64,000 bases of DNA from Mytilinidion resinicola. Its lineage: Eukaryota > Ascomycota > Dothideomycetes > Mytilinidiales > Mytilinidiaceae. Shown here one piece after another: positions 59,062-64,000 of this stretch. Each line of letters begins with the position of its first letter. Positions within the stretch are counted from its first letter, which is position 1. Under the pieces are notes generated by a model, which saw nothing but the letters and a program-made list of their open reading frames with translations, did not search any database and was not told the DNA's origin. The DNA lies in NCBI RefSeq assembly GCF_010093595.1, contig NW_022985454.1, positions 952,202 to 1,016,201 on the forward strand. The letters are read 5' to 3'. A program made the translations under genes and the position numbers.

Positions 59062-59143
59062 GTTGATCCCCCACCCCCCGTCTCCTAGCGAGACCTCCAT
59101 GAAAGAACGCTGGCCTCTAGGGAGTAGACGGAAGGATTTATAC
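59062..59143 (-). repeat. TATA-hairpin element, copy E8
   Basis: Minus strand: GGTATAAATCCTTCC, a leader ending TTTCATGGAG, then GTCTC-GCTAG-GAGAC with a perfect 5-bp stem, GGGG and GGGGATCAACA. ACACGTGTAG lies just upstream of the TATA, as in E3. Confidence 0.72.
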
Positions 59144-59419
59144 CTTACCACAGGGGCCTGTCACGCGCTGCACACGTGTAGGCACATGATTAAGCTTAGA
59201 GCGGTGGCGAATCACCCATGCACTGAATGAATCGACTTAACTGTTATCAACCCGTGCAATCAATCTGCGTTTTTAACCAGCCCAATCCAATCCATTCCGG
59301 GGCCTTGTACTTCGACGGCCGGATTACTGCCTACGCTAGTTACGCTATCAAAGCGTCATTCCGCATCCTTCACATCCAGAACACCAATACTCCTAAGAGG
59401 GTTAGCAGACTCCAACCAC

Positions 59420-60584
59420 TCGCTTTCAGGGTCTCGAACGCCGCAGCACCGGTCGAACTCGCATCAGCCTTCGCAGAGCCATTCGGCGAGGGGCGTTGAC
59501 GCCGTCGGCGAGCTCGACAGGCTCACCTGATCAAGCGGCAGCATCACAACGATCCAGAACATGCATGCGGCCATTATTCGCCCTGCAACAATCAGCTACC
59601 TATCTCGCATTATCAACGAGCTCGAGCAACTCACCGCACATTCGCATCCACAACCTTCGCGCGTTATTGAAATAGCTATCCTTCCCCTGAACCCGCCACC
59701 CTAACCGTAGCATTCCTCGGCGTCGCAACCTCCATCCCGTCCGCCAAGAAACTCGAATGCAGCGGCTGCGCCCCACCGTATGGAAGCGCAGCGTATCCGC
59801 CAGCGCAGACACATTGCGCGTTGCATCCGCGTTCCCAGGCGCGCTGAACGCGGCATTGGTGGGGCCGGGGCAGGTGATGTTCGGCGAATGGTCGAGGGTG
59901 GGCCAGATTACCCGTGCGGTTGATAGCGTTGTCGAGCGCGGTGAGAGTTTCGCGTGGCGGATGGTCGCGGAGCACGGGGCGGGCAGGGTGAGGATGCCGT
60001 CGAGGATGTGGAAGGTTGCCGCCGTCGAAGGCCGCCGTCGGTGACGAGGGTCATGTGGACGGAGGCGTCAAGGGCCGGATTTCACGGGGTTGGGGCCGTA
60101 GCTGCCGCGGCGGACGAGGAGTTTGGGGCTGCTGGAGGAGGAGGCGGAGGAGATGAAGAGGACTTGGCCGGAGCTCTTGGATGCGCTGCCGATCTTGGGC
60201 GGGTAGGGTGCCACTGGCGGTTCGATTGCTGTATTGCGGCGAGGTGAGGAGGGTTGGGCATGTTGTACCCGCCGGGTTTGTGAAGTTGTCTCCGTTGAGC
60301 GCTCCTACGAGGAGGTGGGAGGAGAAGAGGGGTGCGAGGTCGGCGGGTGGGAGGGAGGTGACCTCAACGCCGTAGGTTTTTTTGTAGTTCGCAAAGGCAT
60401 TATCATCGGGTACCAGCACTGTGAGTGGAGAGTCTGCGCTGAAGGGGAAAATTGCTTTGTTCGTTTTGACGAAGGTCGTAAAGTTGGATAGTTGCGGATA
60501 AGCGCCAATTGCCTCAAGAAAGGTCTTCGCATTCGCGCTGAGCGCGCTGCTTAGCACAACAGCCGTAGAAAACCGATACATCAT
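59420..60584 (-). pseudogene. Two-domain fasciclin-like (FAS1) gene, decayed by indels
   Basis: The start is good: MMYRFSTAVVLSSALS (secretion signal) then KTFLEAIGAYPQLSNF and LTVLVPDDNAFANY, a FAS1 domain. After about residue 125 the family sequence continues only by switching frames: SGQVLFISSAS, then FHILDGILTLPAP, LTALDNAINRTG, NITCPGPTNAAF, LADTLRFHTV, ADGMEVATPRNATV, FNNARVV, and, after an intact-looking intron (59583-59634), NGRMHVLD. At least four indels are needed, so the secreted cell-surface adhesion-type protein is no longer made. Substitutions are few, suggesting recent decay. Confidence 0.85.
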
Positions 60585-61587
60585 AGTTGAATTGACTCTT
60601 CAATGGCAAGTTGAGACGCGACGATTGAGAAAATAAATGAGATGGCACAGAAATATATGTACTTAGCCTTGCCATTTGGCACAAAGCCTCCTCAGAGCTG
60701 AAAACTGACATGGCGAAATAACTGCTACCCGCAAAGCCACTTCCAGCCGTGGGACAAAGCTTAGAGGATCTTTGATGGCCAGGCGTCCTCAGCCCTGCAG
60801 AGAAACGTCAGCTCGAGCGGCCGGGGGCTAACAATGCCAAGCGAAAAATAATTAGCAAAGGGCGTTGGATTGAAGCAATCGGGGGCAGTAGCCGATGCCA
60901 CTGGGGAAGGGAGATCCATTTCAGACAAGGCCAAGGCCGTTAGTTAGAGCTGGCTGGTTGCGGTGTGGGATGAAAGGTGGTGAAAGACGTTTAGAGTTGA
61001 TAAGAAATGGCAGCTGGATGCACCCCCTAGTGCGTAAGAACTAGTGTATTTGATACTGTACTAGAACGCTACTGCTACGCTGCTGCTACGCTCCTGTCAC
61101 TTCTCCTTGTTTCACCATGTTCCACTCCTACCGTCTTCCAACTATATAGCCACTCGCTAGAACCTCAATACAACTCATGTCTCCCTCACTGATTCTCCCT
61201 TCCTACGCCAGCTACCAAGAAAGGCAGAATGGGTCTACCGGCGCCGGCTGAAATAGCGCGGTTTACAGCAGCATTCATCCTACTTCACGTGCATACAGAA
61301 ATGATATATGCACTTCATTTATGACCATGCCATCGAAGCTGCTCCTGTTTACAGCGGTCAATTTCATTATGAAGAATACAAACCTCAAGCTGTGCTGTCG
61401 AGAATACAGTGCAGCGATTGCGCCGTCTTTCCGTACGGATCAGTCCACCAACACCCTAAAGGCTTTGACTTGAAAATAGAGTGACAAGAGTACATACTGT
61501 AATGGAATGACGGAGACCATGAGCACGTTCTCTCGCCTCTCAATCCTTGCTTCATTCAATTTCAACATAGCGAAAGTGCCGAGACGT
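60585..61587. other. Intergenic, no gene seen
   Basis: CTACGCTGCTGCTACGCT-type short repeats near 61068-61090; otherwise nothing recognised. Confidence 0.5.
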
Positions 61588-62367
61588 TCAAACCAACGCT
61601 CCGAAGTACTTCAAAAACTTCGGAACATCAGGCTCAGCTGTTGCTTCTTTAGCCAACCAATCCGCCTCTTCGTTGAGATCTATCGGTAGCAGCCAGAAAT
61701 GGACTTCGCATCCATCCTTCGCAAGCTTGTTGATCTCCACTAGAAGAAGCTTCCACAGGTCCTTGTTGTTGACCGTGATCCCTCCAAACGTCTGCCACTC
61801 ACTCTGCGCCCAAGTCTCAATTCGATCCGTGATGCCGAGCACGACGTATTCCGAATCGGTGCCAATAACAATACTCTTGAAGTACTCTCCCCGCCAAACA
61901 CGGAACTGTAGTGCCGCAATCACGGCCCGGAGCTTGGCGCGATTGCTTGTCTGCGGATATTCGATGCCGGTTGGACCCAGTCGTTCCAGACGGAAGCTAC
62001 AGCTCTTCTCCTCCAGGTTGTATGGTGCTGGTTTGAAGACAAATGCGCAGCCGCCGCGACGCTGCGAGATACCGTCGCGATCCTTGTGGCCGTAACAGGA
62101 ACCATCGGTGTAGATGAACATCTCTCGCGCGTTGGTGCGACGGACAAGGCGGTGAGTGTTGAGAGGGTGGCGGAAGGAAATTTGGTGTTCAAACGCGGTG
62201 TGAGCAAACAGACTTCGAGGGGTATCGTTCGAAGATAGCGGAAGGAAAGCTTTGCCTTTCTTGAGAGGGTATCCTGGCAGTGGAGGACCAGTCAGGTTTC
62301 TGAAGTCCAGTATATGCCAGCCAGCAGATACCTGGGCGAGAGGAAGCGCCCTTAATGAAACCTCCAT
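61588..62367 (-). CDS. RNase H-like domain protein, catalytic Glu replaced
   Basis: This single-exon frame has 259 residues from the first good ATG (62367); the frame is open upstream to 62427 without another ATG. The RNase H type 1 fold is visible: FIYTDGSC (first Asp), a long strand-loop region, TSNRAKLRAVIAAL, IVIGTDSEYVV (third acidic residue) and NEEADWLAKEA (last Asp). In active enzymes the helix reads NRAELRAVI, with Glu as second metal ligand. Here it is Lys (AAG, one G-to-A change from GAG). The protein may therefore be inactive as a nuclease, or this copy may be damaged. It resembles the stand-alone fungal RNase H-like family more than a retroelement, since no reverse transcriptase is nearby. 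Confidence 0.8.
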   Translation of the reverse strand: MEVSLRALPLAQVSAGWHILDFRNLTGPPLPGYPLKKGKAFLPLSSNDTPRSLFAHTAFEHQISFRHPLNTHRLVRRTNAREMFIYTDGSCYGHKDRDGISQRRGGCAFVFKPAPYNLEEKSCSFRLERLGPTGIEYPQTSNRAKLRAVIAALQFRVWRGEYFKSIVIGTDSEYVVLGITDRIETWAQSEWQTFGGITVNNKDLWKLLLVEINKLAKDGCEVHFWLLPIDLNEEADWLAKEATAEPDVPKFLKYFGALV

Positions 62368-63200
62368 TACATGAACAAGGTGAGGACGTTCGAAAACCGC
62401 GATTTGCACCAGGTCTGATGATAACACGAAACTCGTGAAGATAGAGCTGGATTGCGATGAAACAGTGCCGCAAACGAAGAAACGTACGATCGTCCGGGGT
62501 TGCTCTCTGGAAATCGACGATAGGCGTAGAGTACACCCTTCGACTTCAACAACTTGGAAGCCACCGAAGTGTATAGGACATGAGCGAGTTAATCATAGGG
62601 TATTCTTTGAGCCCTTGACCAAGAAGTTATTGGCACCGGTGGTCGTTTAGAGATGAAAAGTTTGAGTGGTGAAACGAGATCACGTTGGGCGCAATACTGG
62701 GAGACGCCTTCTAACCTAGAGGCTAAGCTAGGAAGATAGACAACGTAAGTCAAGAAAGAATAAGCGGAATCATTTCGAGCGGGTGGAGCTGTTTCGATCA
62801 GAATGTCTCCTCAGAATAGCGGCGGCTGATAGCGGAGATTTAAGGATCCAAGGGTCTTTCGCTTCGATCACGTGAAAGTCATGTGACTCGGCGACGCAGT
62901 TGAACTCCCCTCAGCATTGGCAGAGGCGAGACAATATTTTCCTCTCGTAGCATATGAAGGACCTTACTCATTACCCTACTTACATATCCGTATCACCCTC
63001 CAGTTTATTACGTATTACCCTCCTCCACTAGGCCTAGCTCCAAGCCATGATAGCCTTATTACACTAATCAGATTGCCATTTAGTTACTAAAAGCTGCTCA
63101 ATGTCTACGACATTGACAGGCGTATATATGATCGTCGACCGCTCCTACAAAGGCGACCAAACCAACCAGGTCATCAAATTTTCTGAACGCCGCTGAATGA
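62368..63200. other. Intergenic, no gene seen
   Basis: Likely promoter of the RNase H-like gene and 3' flank of the next gene. GATCACGTGAAAGTCATGTGAC near 62866-62887 holds paired CACGTG/CATGTG sites. Confidence 0.5.
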
Positions 63201-64000
63201 CTACACTCCGTAGACGACATCGCGCCTAAGCGGCACAACCTCATCATCTGTTCCAAAGCCCGCCCTTCTCACCGCTCCTCCATCACCATCTCTGTCGGTT
63301 TCACTCCACACCAATTCCCCAAAACGGATCCTCATCGTTTTAAGATACTCGGGAACATTCTCGTCTCCCCCAAGGCAGCCGGCTGCCGCTGCTTGTTCGA
63401 GAGTCTTACTCCCAGTAGTGGTCATCAGGATCTGGACGAAGCCGCCTTGCGTTGCTGATACGCCGTTCAGACGTACGCTGTTCAATCCGAAATAGAGGAA
63501 GGGAATCGATAGAAGGAGACATGTAAGGTAAGGAAGTATTAGCGTCCGATGCGAGGCGAAAGAGTACGCTTGGTGTGTGGAGGTGGTGTCGACGGGAACA
63601 GTGGTATTCCAGAAACCGAGTTGAAGAGCAGCACTCATGATGAGATTAAAAAGGGCGTCATTAAGAATGTCCTGGGAAATAGCAAAACTCGGACCATCAG
63701 CTGCACCCCTCGAAAAATTGTCTCTTTGGGTATTGAGACATGTATCGGCGACGAGAGCCCCACCTGTGGGCCCTGCCAGAGTTTTAGTAAGAGATTAGTT
63801 ACGTACTAGACTTTGACTTGATTTAGGGTTGATAACTTACCACATATAATAAGATCATCTGCTCCTTTTGTAAACTCGCCTGACGATAACATCGTGTAAT
63901 TACCGCTTAGAGGACTAATCAGCGCATCAATGAGAGCGAAATGATTATATGCGGTTAAAGTTTGGAGAAGAGGTTGAGACCATACGGCGGGAGCAAGATT
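63201..64000 (-). CDS. Integral membrane protein, 3' part (runs off window)
   Basis: Only the last two exons are in the window; one intron (63773-63840, GTAAGT...CAG) joins IICG to GPTGGALVADTC. The visible C-terminal part has N-glycosylation sequons (NYT, NFS, NTT), a membrane helix TLILPYLTCLLLSIPFLYFG, then a conserved cytosolic tail VSATQGGFVQILMTT...CLGGDENVP...RIRFGELV...RAGFGTDDEVVPL. This tail is typical of a widespread, unnamed Pezizomycotina membrane-protein family. No function is known. The gene start lies beyond the right edge. Confidence 0.75.

Noticed and set aside
1..64000. Idea that all frameshifts come from poor sequence quality
   Set aside because: More than ten multi-exon genes in the same window have exon sums divisible by three and no stops. 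Lesions cluster in accessory genes. The single A-run shift in the kinase-TPR gene remains open.

Overview
The window is a filamentous ascomycete (Pezizomycotina) nuclear segment. Genes are split by many short introns (43-108 nt) with GT...AG ends and CTAAC/CTGAC-type branch points. The protein families are typical of this group: a Zn2Cys6 regulator, an MFS drug/polyamine-type exporter, a DMATS-type prenyltransferase, LrgB-like and CorA-like membrane proteins, and kinase-TPR proteins. A Dothideomycete-like origin is plausible, but the sequence alone does not settle the class. I assembled most gene models exon by exon; their exon lengths sum to multiples of three.

Layout. 0-1.1 kb: F-box and Cys-rich remnants, each next to a copy of a 94-bp repeat. 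1.6-11.5 kb: three accessory signalling or membrane genes: a kinase-TPR protein (one frameshift), a convergent kinase/pseudokinase protein, and a CorA-like membrane protein. 11.5-15.8 kb: no protein gene, but seven copies of a TATA-box/hairpin element and a ~60-bp minisatellite. 16-23.5 kb: Glo3-type ArfGAP divergent from an LrgB-like transporter, a foldback element, an RS-domain cyclophilin and the microsomal 3-ketoacyl-CoA reductase. 23.7-27.4 kb: debris zone (DUF6604-like ORF, degraded fragment, serine beta-lactamase-like pseudogene, two tandem tRNA-related SINE-like repeats, a plus-strand copy of the hairpin element). 28-37.4 kb: cystathionine beta-lyase, DUF2415/WD40-like protein, mitochondrial Hsp70, GNAT acetyltransferase. 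37.5-41.6 kb: C2H2 + Zn2Cys6 regulator divergent from an MFS exporter. 42.6-49.8 kb: gene-free, degenerate tandem-repeat territory. 50.4-57.8 kb: AFG1-like mitochondrial ATPase, aspartate aminotransferase, prenyltransferase. 57.8-64 kb: a relic of the 12-15 kb element block, a decayed fasciclin-like gene, an RNase H-like gene with an altered catalytic Glu, and the 3' end of a membrane protein that runs off the window.

Reading. Housekeeping genes (vesicle coat GAP, very-long-chain fatty-acid elongation, Met/Cys metabolism, mitochondrial folding and protein quality control, transamination) are intact. They are interleaved with accessory blocks carrying repeats and indel-type pseudogenes. The most unusual items are the dispersed TATA-plus-hairpin element family (nine copies, no obvious ORF), the kinase-TPR / kinase-pseudokinase convergent pair, and the 7-kb degenerate minisatellite. 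No homology search or folding could be run. Family names rest on motifs recognised by eye, and splice sites on consensus and reading-frame continuity.
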